A stretch of 64,000 nucleotides of DNA from Ceratopteris richardii (Eukaryota > Streptophyta > Polypodiopsida > Polypodiales > Pteridaceae): positions 272,001-336,000 of the forward strand of contig CM035421.1 in assembly GCA_020310875.1 (NCBI GenBank), given 5' to 3'. The notes below the pieces were generated by a model, which was given only the letters and a program-made list of their open reading frames with translations, was not told the DNA's origin and made no database searches. Positions 38,365-50,941 of the stretch are shown here, piece after piece. Numbering within the stretch: position 1 is the first letter of the stretch; each line of letters starts with the position of its first letter. The translations under genes were made by a program, and so were the position numbers.

Positions 38365-40190
38365 GATGGTAGAGAACTGAATAGAATGATAATGGAGCTA
38401 GAAGATTCCAAACACCAGTAAGGCTCAAAGAAGGATGACCAAGTGTTAGATTTTGGGAAAGAATTCAACAATCTTCCTAGAAAAATGAATTAATGAATAG
38501 TAATAACCAACCAAAAGGATTCTGGGAGAATAAATATGCTCACACCAATAAATGTATCAAGGAGTAAATCGACCACTGTATATTGACAAAACCAAAAAAT
38601 CTAGAAAACATTTGCTAGAGTATCCTCTACAAAATGAGCATATGACCAATGTCAAAATCTCACAAAACTGCAAGTACTGACATGTTTATCTGCATAGTGA
38701 ATCACTAACTCCACTGGCTTATCAAGCACCTATGAACAACTATCATACATCTCCTATGGCAAGGCTGGGTAAGTCTTCCACTTGCATCATCGAAGAGACC
38801 CCTACATCTGGGTGTCTCCTAGCTAAGAGAACCTCTTAAAATTCCACAAGATTTGAGTCTTCCATACTAAGTAATTCGTAGAACGATTCACTTTATTAGT
38901 TTTGGAGTAAGATTCATCTGAATAAATATCATCAAACTGGATAACCACGATAAAACAAGTCAACCATCTTTATGGCCATACAATCATGAAAATTGAAAGT
39001 TTTTAATGTGAATCTTGGAATGCATGTTCTTAGCCTAAACGATAACAATGGCCTTCACCACCCTTGCAAGGTTGTCCTCCTTGACATGCATCTTTTGAAT
39101 TACTTCATCACATTCTCAGATCTCATTTTGGGGCCTCAAAGCTTGTGCCACAAGAGCTCCAACTATTTTTTGAGTACTACCCTAGGAAGAGAAGATTCAC
39201 CAAATTCCTCCATGGTATGCCTAGGATCCATGGGTAGGTAGAAAAATAAAACCCCTTGCTGATGTTGCTGACTTAGAGTTTGCTGAATTTGTATTTTGCT
39301 TCATCAGAATTTCAAAAGAAGAAGTTACAAATTAGCTAGGTGTGGATGTCGTGTGATTATGATAGTTATATTTTTGTTCGTGTGAGTATTTAATGGAAAA
39401 AAAAGCATCTTTAAGAAGAGAGACGAACAAAGAGAAGAGGAGAGTCTTTGTACCTGTCTTTTGGCGCAGGTTGATTGTGATCAGGACTGGTGAATTGCAT
39501 TGGCAAAAGTACTATTTCTTATTTTCATCATTGAAAATCTCTATAAATGAAGACATTAATGAAGTACTTTCATCATATTTCTTCTATGCAAGTGTGTAAA
39601 TGATCTCTGTTCAAGAGGAGTTATTCTGTTTTTGCATTGTTGAAATTAGATAGTGGTGACTCTAAAATTCTGTAAGCAATTAATATTTCTGTGTGAGAAG
39701 AAGATCAACACTAGGGTTTGTTCTTGTGAGTGAATTTGACTTGAGTTAGTAGGTATGTGTTGTTTAACCCCAAGAGAGAAGATGCCCACTAAATTCTTGG
39801 ACTTTTAACAAAATAATAAACAGAAACTTCATTAGATAGTACAAGATTATGCTACAACTTTTTGTAGATGTCTCAGACAAATTCTAGTAGAGCATGCATT
39901 ATCAATGGATGTAATCATGTAACTATTCATCAATGGATTGAATCCGCAGTTGAGGCAAATCATGATTATTCGGTGCATAGGGATGATGCAATTGGATGAG
40001 ATGATTGATATGGCGAGCCAAGCTCTTGTTATATAGCCTTGATTATCCCCTGAAAAGCTCCTGCAAAAGCACTAGGATCGCTTTGTCCAATAAAGCAAGA
40101 TAAAAAAACTCCGTCACTCGTTTGTCATATGATTGTTCCAAAAGCATTCTTTTGCAAAAATCAGGATCTCATAAAAAATCTAAAAGCTAC
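38365..40190. other. No gene seen
   Basis: AT-rich DNA that should include the 5' LTR of Copia-1, but no TG...CA pair or primer site was recognised. Confidence 0.35.
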
Positions 40191-40275
40191 TGCTACGCGA
40201 TGTACCGATGGTGGGACTCAAACCTTGGCGGCTTTGTTGGGAGGATAATCGTCTAGCCATGACACCCAGTGCCTT
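40191..40275 (-). mobile_element. Possible tRNA-derived SINE fragment
   Basis: The minus strand shows an A-box-like TGGCTAGACGA (40259-40249) and a B-box-like GGTTTGAGTCC (40224-40214), then T-rich DNA. The 24-base gap between boxes is short for a tRNA, so this is a degenerate SINE or tRNA-like fragment, not a working tRNA gene. Confidence 0.35.
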
Positions 40276-41000
40276 TGGTTGTAGAGGGTACTAGAACACT
40301 AGCTACTAATGCTGTATCCTATGAGCAAGATGGACCAATGGAACATTGAAACATTGTTTTCCAAAAATCCCCCTGGCAATTTCATATTGGTACAAATTGG
40401 ATTGGATATGTCATTTCATTCATATGCAAACTTCATAAGCTTCAAACTTGTACTCCCCAAATTGACCTTCAAACCTTTTCTTCAAAAGTCTTCTTCAAAA
40501 CTGAATTTGACTTTCCTTCAAACTTCCAACACCTGAAGTTGCTGAATATGAACCATAATACTTGAGAAAATATGCAAACTAGATATCCAATACTGTAGAC
40601 ATCAGGCAATCATTTGCTTGACAACAAATGTAGCAAGTACTGACTCTAAACCTGCTATCTCCTCTCTTCTCAAATCTGGAAACATATACTAGGATCCACA
40701 TATTTGCATTTACCTTACAAAAGCTTTTTTAATGTACTTCTGCTGTGTCATCTGAATACGCTAAACAAAATCAAGAACTGAATCCTGGAACCTGTGACTG
40801 ACAACTCACAACTTAGTATATTATGAACACTAGCTGGTTCACCTCTGACTGTACTCAACTCAACTCATGAGTCTTACCAAAATCTCAAATTTATGAAGTC
40901 ATCACTTCTTCATCCTTGTTCTATCTGTAAGTCTTTCATACCTCTTTCCTTCAGAACCTGGTATAAACATAAATGTGCACACCTCTAAAACATACCTTTA
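40276..41000. other. No gene seen
   Basis: AT-rich, with no domain or RNA gene recognised. The right end may belong to the Copia-3 LTR. Confidence 0.4.
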
Positions 41001-41454
41001 TGAAATATCAAATTTCTCTTCAATAAAACTCTAGAACCTATAGAGAGTACACATGCGGAAGAAAAATGAAAAGTAAAGTACTCTCACAAAACAAAGAATG
41101 TGTGAGACACAAAATGAGTAGACCATGAAATGGATAAACTCATGTGGATTAGAAATGAGCTTGCCAAGAGCATGGAGTAGGATCCTCAAGCTTCTAACCA
41201 AGTACAAATGAGGGGAGAGGCCCTCCTTATATAGATTTGGGAGGGGCTCTCAAAAGTACATCATATGTGGGATAAGTCTCCTGAAAGGAGAATGAATACA
41301 ACTGGTAGAAGCACATGGCAAGGTACCCAAATACAAAGGAAATACAATATAAAATGGAAATAGACTAGAAATGGAGTGCCTCCTAGATACAAAATGTAGA
41401 TGCACTCATGCGGGTACAAATGTAGATGAAGTAGGAGCAATCATGTCATCAACA
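41001..41454 (-). mobile_element. Copia-3 3' LTR (left limit uncertain)
   Basis: The minus strand starts TGTTGATGAC at 41454, directly after a polypurine tract AGAGGGGG (41455-41465). A minus-strand TATATAAGG promoter motif lies near 41229-41238. The left end is unset because no second LTR was recognised near 44100. Confidence 0.55.
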
Positions 41455-44086
41455 CCCCCTCTGTAGCTCCATTTTGGAGCGGTTGAATGCTGTAGAGGTC
41501 CACCAAGCGCTGAAGCGGAACCGGAGGTAGAGCCTTCGTGAACATGTCCGCCATGTTCTCCTGAGATGTACACTGCTCGAGAGTAATCTCCTGAGATATG
41601 AGCTTCTTGTGGATGAAGTGGTATTGGATCTCGATGTGCTTCATCCAAGCGTGGAATACTGGATTCTTGGTGATGGCCAAGGCTGACTGGCAATCCATGC
41701 GAAGACATGCTGGAGTATCCTGCGAAACACCAATGTCAGATAATAAACATCGAATCCAGATGGCCTCACATGCTGCAAAGCTAGATGCTTGGTACTCGGC
41801 CTCGGTAGATGATAGTGCAATTGTAGGCTGCTTTTTACTTGCCCATGAGATAGGTCCTGAGCCAAGTAAAAATATGTACCCAAAAGTAGACCGTCGAGAA
41901 TCAGGATCACCAGCCCAATCTGAATTAGAATACCCTACGAGTTCGAAGCCCCCTCTGTACCAAAGACCATGATGTCATGTGAGGGCAAGGTATCGAAGTA
42001 GTCTCTGAGCAGCATCCCAATGAGTCTGACGAGGCTGATGTGCAAACTGACTGAGTATACCAACTACATAAGCAATATCTGGTCTAGTGTTGGCAAGATA
42101 GAGTAATGAGCCAACAAGCTGTTGATATGTATGCACATCCACAAGTGATGATGAGTCCTCCAATGTAAGCTTGATGTTTGGATCAAGTGGTGTAGAATGT
42201 GAGCGACACTAGTCCATGTTATATCTAGAAAGTAGATCAGAGCAGTACTTCTTCTGTGATAGGAATATACCTTCTTTTGTTTGCCAAACTTCCATACCCA
42301 AGAAGTAGTGTAGTAATCCAAGATCTATCATAGAGTACTCAAGATGAAGCTGTGTGATGATAAACTGGATGCGTTCTTCGTCTGAGCCTGTCAAGATGAA
42401 GTCATCTACATAGAGAATAATGATGGCTACTAAAGAATCCTTTTGATAGATATAGAGCCTAGCATCAACATTGCTTTTGTGAAATCCCTTATCTTAAAAG
42501 AACTTGTGAATCTTTTCATACCAGGCCCTGGGAGCTTGCTTGAGTCCATAAAGTGCTTTGTGAAGTTTGTACACTTGATCTTCCTTTCCTTTGATCTTGA
42601 AGCCTTCAGGTTGTTCAACATATACTTCTTCTTGAAGATCTCCATTGAGGAATGCACTTTTGATGTCGAGCTGGTAAATGGGCCACTTAAAGTGAGCACT
42701 TAGTGCTAAGATGATTCTTATCGTTGTGAATCTTACAGTAGGAGCAAAGGTTTCTTCATAGTCAATGCCATGTTGTTGCTTGTATGCCTTGGCGACTAAT
42801 CTTGCCTTATATTTATCTAGAGTGCCATCAGACTTGTATTTGACTTTGTATATCCACTTGAATCCTATGACTTGATGGTTGGTTGGTTTGGGAACTAATG
42901 TCCAAGTCTTGTTCTTCGCTATTGCATCCAGTTCCTCTTTCATAGCTGCTTCCCACTCTGGTTGGCCTTGAGCTTCTTTGTAGTTGGATGGCTCTAGAAT
43001 TTGCTGAATTTGGTGCATTAGAGCATAATTAACATAATGACTTTGTTCGCGTTGTCTCTTATCAAGGAGCCTTTGAGATCGGTGTGGTTGTTGTGAAGTA
43101 CTGGCTTCTGAGTTGGAGTTTGGAAATACTGAGTCCCCCTCTAAAGTGTAGATAGATGGACTAAGACTATTACTTGAATCTTTTCTTGAGTATGTGGAAG
43201 CTTCATTGAAGATCACATCCTTCGAAATGGTGATGGAGTGGTTTTCCATATCATATAGACGGTATGCCTTTGATTGGTCACTGTAACCTATGAATATGTG
43301 TTTCTTGGACTTTGATTGTAACTTGTTTCTATCTTCTTTTGGTACATGGACAAAAGCTTCACTACCAAAGACTCGAAAGTAATTCACATTTGGTTTTCTT
43401 CCATAGTATGCCTCGAAGGGTGTTTTGTTGTGTAATGCACATGTAAATGGCAGACTCTTGGGAGGAAGTCGATTTGGGTCGTGAGTCGTGAAGGAGCAAT
43501 AGTCGACGAACATCTTCCCAAGATAAGACTTGGCCACGATTATATAAAGTTGTGACAAATGTCTCATATGACTTAGGTAACTTGTTAAGAAGCCTAATGG
43601 CCATGTCTTCACTAGAGATATGCCTACCACATAGTGCTAATTTATGCTGGTAGTCCTCAAATTGGGCTATGACCTTGGTAATTATGTCGTGTGGTCGAAT
43701 GGTCAAGTTATGAAACTCGACCTCTAATGCATATATTTTCAAAGGAGTTTTGTCTTCATACAAAGCGGCTAATGTATCCTAAGCGTCCTTGGACATCTTA
43801 CAAGCCGTGATATGTCCTTTTGTCAGTTCGTCGTAGGCAAGTAACAGCTGGCCTAAAGCTCGTTTGTCCTTGACATTCCACACATGCCAATTGTCTAAGT
43901 TGGTATCCCTACTAGTATCCCGTCTACTACCTCATGAAGGAGATTTGTATAGAGATATGCGCGCATGAAATCTTTCCATACATTGTACTTTTGTCCATTG
44001 AGGCGTTCATCCTTAGGCATAAAAATAGGGATGAAAGAGGGTAAGAAGTTAGCCATAGATAATGAGCTACCTTCACTTTTGGTCAT
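41455..44086 (-). pseudogene. Copia-3 polyprotein with gag-to-integrase internal deletion
   Basis: Gag from the start at 44086 (MTKSEGSSLSMANFLPSFIP) through 43763-43540 ([40 protein letters not shown]). Then the text passes directly to the integrase C-terminal region (about 43450: [34 protein letters not shown]). Zinc knuckle, protease and integrase core are missing. RT is well preserved ([39 protein letters not shown] at about 42690-42520; YVDDFILTGSDEE near 42400). RNase H pieces 42163-41441 end [16 protein letters not shown]. It is non-autonomous. Confidence 0.85.
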
Positions 44087-45300
44087 TACAAAGCTTTGAG
44101 GATAAAGTGTTTAGAAACACTATCAAAGACACTTGCCAAAAATATCGCTTCAAAATAATTGCAAAGCTTGAAATGAACAACTGGACACCACACTTAAAAT
44201 TCTTGGGGAGGGAGGGGGGCTTAGAGTAGCCCTGCACTTGTACAACACCAAGATAAGTTGACGTGAGAGTAGCAGGCTTAGATTAGCCCGTTGTACGCCA
44301 ATGGAGTCTTAGAGTAGGCTGAGACACTTGGAGAAACTTTGGTGGGTGGGCTTAGACTAGCCTCCAACCCACACATACACACACAAATGATTCTTCTTCT
44401 TGTATTCTTGTTGTTAAAAGATGGGCACTTAGTGCCAAAGGGTGTGCCTTGAGTACCAAAGTGAACTAAATAAATGTCGGCTCAAAAACCTTTGAGCATT
44501 TGATTGTTACACCGTCAAGGCAAAGAAAGCCAAAAAATATGGATTTCAAGATTGTTTGAGTATAACAATGAATGCCAAGTCTATAGTAAGAGAAGTAAAA
44601 TGAAGCTTGCAATTTATCGCATTGCATAAACGTATATATATCCTTCAGCAGTGATGGGTATGTTCCTTTTAGTGATATGCTCCTTGTAGTTCAATATGGC
44701 TTGTTCAAAAAACCGAAGTTGGAAAACTCTGTGTAAACTGCGCAAGGGAAGGAACTGAAAAATTCGTAATAGAATTTTTATGAGTAAATCGGATTTATGA
44801 TAATGCCACGTTATGCAAACACATTTAATTAATTCTGTTTGTCGCTAGGAGTTAATCGACTTACGGTCCCCATGCCCCCGATCTTCCAGGAAACTAATTA
44901 GCAATTTCCTCCAACGTTGTCAGGCCCAGCTGGACGAGCAAGATAGAATCACAATCGACTGCCAATTGCAACTAAGAGACAAATAATGTGATCAATAAAT
45001 CAAAAAGTGCGGTCTTTGATCTGGACACGTAGCATCATCCTGAATGAATCCTAGATAAAATGATGCAATAGCTACATATTGCCACATATGCTTATCAAGA
45101 AGAAGGGCCAATACACTCAAAATCAGCACGCAGAGCTATCACGTGAATGTAAAAATGGAATATAGGAAATTGGAATGTGTCAGCATAGGAATTATGATGT
45201 GCTAATTATAGTGGGGTGCCTTTTTTTTTCCTTGTATCTGCGAAGCTACAACGCGCTTGACAAAAAAAAAAACTGATCTAGTTGATCCACTTATATTCTC
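44087..45300. other. No gene seen
   Basis: Copia-3 leader or LTR should start here but no primer site is visible. Four paragraphs of similar text (TTAGAGTAG / TTAGACTAG cc words at 44220-44370) suggest a small degenerate repeat. Confidence 0.35.
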
Positions 45301-45307
45301 AGTTTGG

Positions 45308-45390
45308 AGCCAAAAGAGAGATTACAGATTTGCGTTGCTCCACGTAGCCCAAAAGAGAGATTACGGATTCGCTTTGCTCCATGTAGCTCG
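45308..45390 (+). repeat. Two-copy 39-bp tandem repeat
   Basis: AGCCAAAAGAGAGATTACRG... occurs at about 45308 and again 39 bp later, with a few differences. A short (CT)n run lies at 45478-45503. Confidence 0.75.
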
Positions 45391-45651
45391 AATCTCTCTG
45401 CTACTCAGAAGAGAAATGGACACCCGATGCAGATTCAATGTCTGGATTACAAGGCACCTTGGCCAATCAGTGCTCTTGCTCTCTCTCTCTCTCTCTCTCT
45501 CTCTTCTGAGACACAGAATGGCGCAAGTGCTATGCGCTCACGAGTCTTTTCCAATCACAGATGGTGAATGAATTGAGAGAGCTATGCACGGTGAGGTGTT
45601 TGTAAGCAACGTTCGTGCTCTATGTCATAGCTGTGTTCTAACACGATCAAC

Positions 45652-45830
45652 ATGATGAAGGAGCCAGCTTTTTGCATTGCACTCTGCTTACTAGCGTGCT
45701 TGTTACAGATGGCTCCGTCTTGTGTAGATGGAGTTGTAGTCAGTATCAACTATGTTAGCCTGGCGAATAATCTGCCATCTCCAGGAGACGTCGTCCATTT
45801 TATCCAACAACAAGGGGATCAGGGCTGGAG
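45652..45830 (+). pseudogene. Beta-1,3-glucanase (GH17) N-terminal gene fragment
   Basis: Residues 1-26 form a signal peptide (MMKEPAFCIALCLLACLLQMAPSC) with cleavage expected near CVDG. Then comes INYVSLANNLPSPGDVVHFIQQQG, the hallmark start of mature GH17 endo-1,3-beta-glucanases (NYGxxANNLPSPxxVVxLxxxxG). The expected Gly of NYG is Val here. After QQQG the family match ends: the frame stops at 45832-45834 and no further GH17 exon is seen. It would have been a secreted cell-wall enzyme; this copy is a fragment or pseudogene. Confidence 0.6.
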
Positions 45831-45834
45831 CTGA

Positions 45835-46700
45835 TAGTGGCACTCCCCAAAGAACGAGTGTGCTCGGTGGCTTTGATCAATCTTGCGGTGCTGTTTTTGA
45901 TTTTTGCTACTTGCTGCCTCTCCCGAGCATTCGTGTCTGCCATGCTACTTGCTTCTCTTCCAAACTTCCGTGACTGTGAGCTTGCACGCAACTTCGATTT
46001 CACCCGCGGACACCCTGAATCACATATGAACTCTTATCTTTCTTTAGCAGTGACTCAGTCTAGCAGATAGTTCCTACTCTCCCTCTTGCTATCTCTCTGA
46101 AAGTGTGTGCATAGAAGTGTAGATGGGCGAACTAGCAGAGAATGTGCGTTTTAGATATAAAGGATGAGTGTGTCTACTTGCATAGTGTTATGTGACTCCA
46201 TGAGGAGAATTACATAGAGGTTTCCCGCTTAAGTGTCCTGCAATGCTTCGATGAGGGAAACATGAGCTCTGTGTGCTCCAACGTTACGTTGTACTAGCAC
46301 CGTTTGCACTAACACAACCAAAGAGAGCAGACACTAAATTGGGACACTGTTATGGATGATTGAAGCAGAGAGAAAATGATCACTAAACTGACGTGATAAA
46401 ACCTTTAAACCAGTATGGTCAGAAGATGCACCTGTTGGTATTGAAGAGGAACTTGAAAAGCAGAATACAAAAAATAGCACTAATTTCAATGGCAAAGTGT
46501 TGATAAACACTTCCAAAAAACTTGATATGCGCAACAACTTCATACATAGATGACAACAATGAATCACTAAAAATGACAATGTGCCATCAAATGCAAGGGT
46601 GGGAGGGAGGGTGTTGGTAGTAGCCAGAGGCATAGACGTCGAGGAAGCATGTGAAGACAAAGCACAATGAAGTAGCATGGAGCCAATCGAATCATTTTTT
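45835..46700. other. No confirmed gene
   Basis: A 77-codon plus frame (45837-46070) contains one hydrophobic segment (VALINLAVLFLIFATCCLSRAF) but matches no family I know. The rest is non-coding. Confidence 0.3.
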
Positions 46701-47269
46701 CAAACAAATATATTTCAGAATACTTTTCAAAAACCTCCAACAGTGATTTTCACCACTTTTGTACCACATGTAACATAGAGAAACCCTTTTTGTAATTTAT
46801 AGCTCCATTTTGTGCAAGCCGAGGATTCCTTGAGCTTGAGGAGCTTAGATAGAATGAGCGTACCAATTTTGGTTATTTTTAGACACCGTTTACCCTTTCA
46901 AATAGCATCTAGAACCTATTTTTTAACTATGTCGATCTAGTGTGAAACCGATCAAAACTAGTCTATAATCTATAAAAAGAGCTAGAGAGCTCATTTTTGA
47001 GGTTAGCTTGTATGAGTCGAGAAGAGCTTAGAGCAATTTTGAGCTTGTAAGAGTATTCTTGAGTAATAGAGTCTATTTTCCTACCTTCCATTGTGTCTTG
47101 CTTGTCTCTTCATTGTGTGTGTATGTGTGTGTGCATCTCTATGCTTCTCACCATCACTCTCATTTCATCTCATATTCACGATCTTCATATCACTCCTATC
47201 TCTTCCGCGGATCGACATTAAGGAGGTGGAGCTTCTTAACGTGGTTCTCACCATTGTGCTAGAGCAACA
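46701..47269 (+). mobile_element. Gypsy 5' LTR (left limit uncertain)
   Basis: It lies upstream of the primer site. It has a TATA box TATAAAAAG at 46971-46979 and a transcribed-LTR-like 3' part, and ends near CAACA (47265-47269). Without its partner (expected beyond 64000) the start cannot be fixed. Confidence 0.5.
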
Positions 47270-47276
47270 CCAAATT

Positions 47277-47294
47277 TGGCGCCGTTGCTGGGGA
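47277..47294 (+). other. Primer binding site, Asp-tRNA type
   Basis: TGGCGCCGTTGCTGGGGA is complementary, with one mismatch, to the 3' end of plant tRNA-Asp. This primer is typical of Athila-like gypsy elements. Confidence 0.8.
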
Positions 47295-47507
47295 TCGAGT
47301 CTAGGACGAATGTGTGATGGTAAGAGGATAGCAAGAAGTGGTGTTGGAAGGTAAAATTTTCAGTTTTTGTTGTTGTTTTTCATTAGTTTTTGGTGTTTAT
47401 CACCTCCCCTACACTCCTTCTTCACCATCGCATCATCATCTTCCACTCCAAAAAAATCAAAAAATTTACCATATCCACCCATTCTCCTCCTTTCCCCTCA
47501 TTTGCGC

Positions 47508-47663
<156 letters not shown>

Positions 47664-47900
47664 GTGCTTGTATATGCTTTTGTGTTTTTGAGTTTTCTTG
47701 TAGGTACAATGCTCCAGAGCATCAAGAAAGCTTCCAAAAAGGTAAAAATGTACTTTCTATCAGAATCTGCCAAATGTGTCAGACCATTGCGATGGTCTGC
47801 CAAACTTGGAATTTGAGGTAGGCAAGTTCACCACACTGTAGAGGATACTTGCGCACATAGGAATCCACACTTGCATTTCAAAAATTTGCATGTTGGTGGA

Positions 47901-48258
47901 CCATCGCCATTGGCTCAAACCGTCGCGATTGTATCACACCATCGCGATTGGCTCACACCATCGCGACGGCTCGACTGGACCATCACGACGGTCTCACACC
48001 ATCGCGACAGTTCACTTGGACCATCGCGACGGTCGCTGACCATCGCGATGATCCTGTGGACCCTACGCCATCGCGATTGGCTCACGCCATCACGCCGACG
48101 CTGCCACGTGTCAAGCCAGACCATCACGATTGTTCACTATTCACGCCATCGCGACGATACAAGTACGCCATCGCGACGCCTCAAAAATTGGACCATCGCT
48201 ATTGGCTCACGCCATCATGCCTCGTGACCATCGCGACGGGATCACACCATCGTGATTG
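47901..48258 (+). repeat. Array of 17 CCATCGCGAYGG-type units in the gypsy leader
   Basis: Twelve-base units (consensus CCATCGCGAYKG, close to a palindrome around TCGCGA) start at 47901, 47920, 47939, 47958, 47980, 47999, 48021, 48040, 48068, 48087, 48121, 48146, 48168, 48193, 48212, 48228 and 48247. Distances are 16 to 34 bp, most often 19, and all leave remainder 1 when divided by 3. Two forward frames are open across most of the array, each cycling through PSR, TIA and HRD. Its function is unknown. Confidence 0.9.
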
Positions 48259-48519
48259 TTGCGATTCTTGACGTATATAGTAAGACAAGACAAGAATCAA
48301 AAGAAATTAAAAAAGAAACAAGAAAATCAATAACAAGGAACCATTGATGATCAGAGAGTGCCGTGAAGAAAATTCATGAACCTTAGATCGGGCAAACACA
48401 TAGGCAAGTCAGATCGACGAAGCCTTAGATCATTAGGTGCTCGCATCTATGAGGATGGTTTGTGAAGACAAGTGGTGCAAATGCACAACCCGGATCAACC
48501 CATTGGATTGGAACGTCCA

Positions 48520-50700
48520 ATGGTGAAATTTGAGAGAGACACATACATAGACAAAGAAGGAACAATGTACATCATAAGTACTTAGCCAAATAATACCAAT
48601 GAGTTTGGTGTAATTCAGTTAGAGACGGAAGCTAAAGCCCAAGGAAAAGAACCAGTAGGAGAAGAACCTAGGACACCTAGAGGGAAATCTGTACTAACAA
48701 GAGTAATAATCCCCGAGTGGATCCCTCAGGATAATAGAAGCATACAATTGTTTGTGAATAAAGAGACAGATGAAGCATTTTGGAGGTACAGAATGGAACA
48801 ACCTAGTGAGGTAGGCTCCATCATGATCTATGAATTTAAGGACCCAGATACACCTGGAAAGGTTGTATACCTAGATGAAACTTCAGAAAGAGTATTTGTG
48901 GTACTAGAACATGCAAGAAATACCTATACATGGAGAGGTGATTTAGTCTTCCCTCCATCTCGAGCAAACGTAAACACAAGCCATCAGGGTGCTGGAACAT
49001 CCTCAACCCATGGCACTAAAAGAGAGAAAAACAAAGAAAGACCGGAAGTAAGTTTCAATCATCCCATAGGGAGAGATAGAACCACCATAGACACGAACAG
49101 AGTGGATAGACAAAGAGAACCTAGAATACCAGGTGGTAGAGATGATTTTCCTCTACCTAGACCACGTGAACACACAAGAATATTAAGACCCACTCAGTTA
49201 GTAAAATCCATGAAAAAATGCTTTGATGGGACAGGAGATCCCTATGATCATGTTGCAGAATTTAAGCAAGTGCTATGAGCAGAACAAGTAGAAGATATGT
49301 TCACGCAATATAACGCATTTGGACTAACGTTAAAGAACACCGCTTTAACTTGGTTCCAACCATTGCAACAAAGGCAATTTAGAGACATCCGTCACTTTTT
49401 AGAGTCATTCATCACGGAATTCTCTAAAAGTGGAATCAGACATGATACGTCTTCGTTGATTCATAGTTTTAAACAAACCCCTCAGGAAACAGTTAGACTC
49501 GTAGGACATAGGTTTATACAATATGTGGAGAGATGCCCAATGCAAGAGCTATAGGCCAAGCAAGTGTCATTGTTTCTAGATGGCTTGTTGAGCTCTAAAC
49601 TACGATCCTATGTGTACTTGAAGGAACCAAGAATGCTAGAGCAATGTGCGAATTTGTATAGACATTGAGGACAATCTTGGAGATGAGTTGGAACTCTCAA
49701 AATTCTATAAGGACTCAGATTGTTCATCTCTAGCATCCTCAAAACTGTCTAGCTCGATAGAAGACCTAGTAGAAAAAGTGGCCTAGAAACTAGGAGTTTC
49801 TAGTAAACAGATGCCTAGGTTAACAACAAACAAGCGTTGTTACACATGTGGTGGTGATCATATGGCAAATGTGTGTCCCAATGCAACACAACCACAAGCC
49901 AACCCTAGTGGCCAGTACTGTACGATTGAGAGACGATACACAAATCATACGGCTCAAGACTGCCCATACAATAAACAAGCAGTTAGATAGAGCTACCCGC
50001 AAGCATACCAGCATCCAGGTAGGTATCAGGGTCAATACAATACTCAGCCTCATTACTATAGGCCTCCTCAGAACTATCATTATCAAGCTCAACAGAGACC
50101 TCAACCTATTTTAGCTCAGCAGCCACCCCCACCAGCTAATGCCATCTTAGTTAAATACACTGCTGCAGAAGAGAACCTCAATAGGGCTTTAGTGCATTCA
50201 TCACCCCTGATCACAGAGAGTGACCCGAACTCTAACAGTTTTGACTCTACTCATGTAGACAGTCCACTTGCATATTACACAGAGTCACCAGAACATGTGG
50301 AACCATATCAGTATGATAGTCCACCATTGGAACCCAGTTGGGAGCCCGACTACGCTAACGTGATGTATACCAACCCTAATCCGCGGCCCCAATTGAGACA
50401 GCAAAGACCACAGGGCCCTAAACAACCATGCTTTAGGTGCCAAGGAGATCATTTCATAAAGGATTGTCCACATCCTCCGATAGCAGGACAATCACAATAC
50501 TATAACGTACAAGGCTTTTGTGCCGATTGTGGTAAAGAACATATCATCAAAGAGTGTCCTAAGAACCCTGCAAATGCTTCAAATGTGACACCCATCAATG
50601 TGATAGGTATTGTGCATAATACAGATGGATCCAACCCTACATACGTGCGTATCCAAGCTATAACAAGAGCCCAGGTGCTCTTATAGAATCAACAACTTAA
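48520..50700 (+). pseudogene. Gypsy gag with paired zinc knuckles
   Basis: The probable start is the ATG near 48520 (MVKFERDTYIDKEG). One in-frame TAG near 48586 and a TGA near 49277 interrupt it. The retrotransposon-gag domain runs about 49205-49555 (FDGTGDPYDHVAEFKQ; LTLKNTALTWFQPLQQRQFRDIRHFLESFITEF; ETVRLVGHRFIQYVERCP). Knuckles: CYTCGGDHMANVC near 49837, a degenerate partner YCTIERRYTNHTAQDC near 49917, then CFRCQGDHFIKDC near 50430 and CADCGKEHIIKEC near 50520. The second pair lies about 0.6 kb after the first. Confidence 0.8.
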
Positions 50701-50941
50701 TCAAGAGAAAATAGCTAATACTAGTGAAGTTTGAGAGTCTAGTAATAAAAAGACGAAATCTTGGAAAGATTCAGGAGAAAGGATTAAGAGAAAGTGGAGT
50801 AAAAGGATAACTAAGTTGGAAGAAAGTTTAAAAGAATCTAGAGCCAAAATCCTAGAATTGACTTCTCAAGAATCCAATCAGGAGAACCCAGCTCAGAGAT
50901 CATGATCAGTTCTAGCGGAACCCATACCAGAAAACCTAGAC

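Noticed and set aside
40191..40275. Functional tRNA gene
   Set aside because: Box spacing is too short and no cloverleaf could be drawn.
47901..48258. CRISPR array
   Set aside because: Units are 12 bp, degenerate, with short similar spacers, in a plant retroelement leader; no cas genes.
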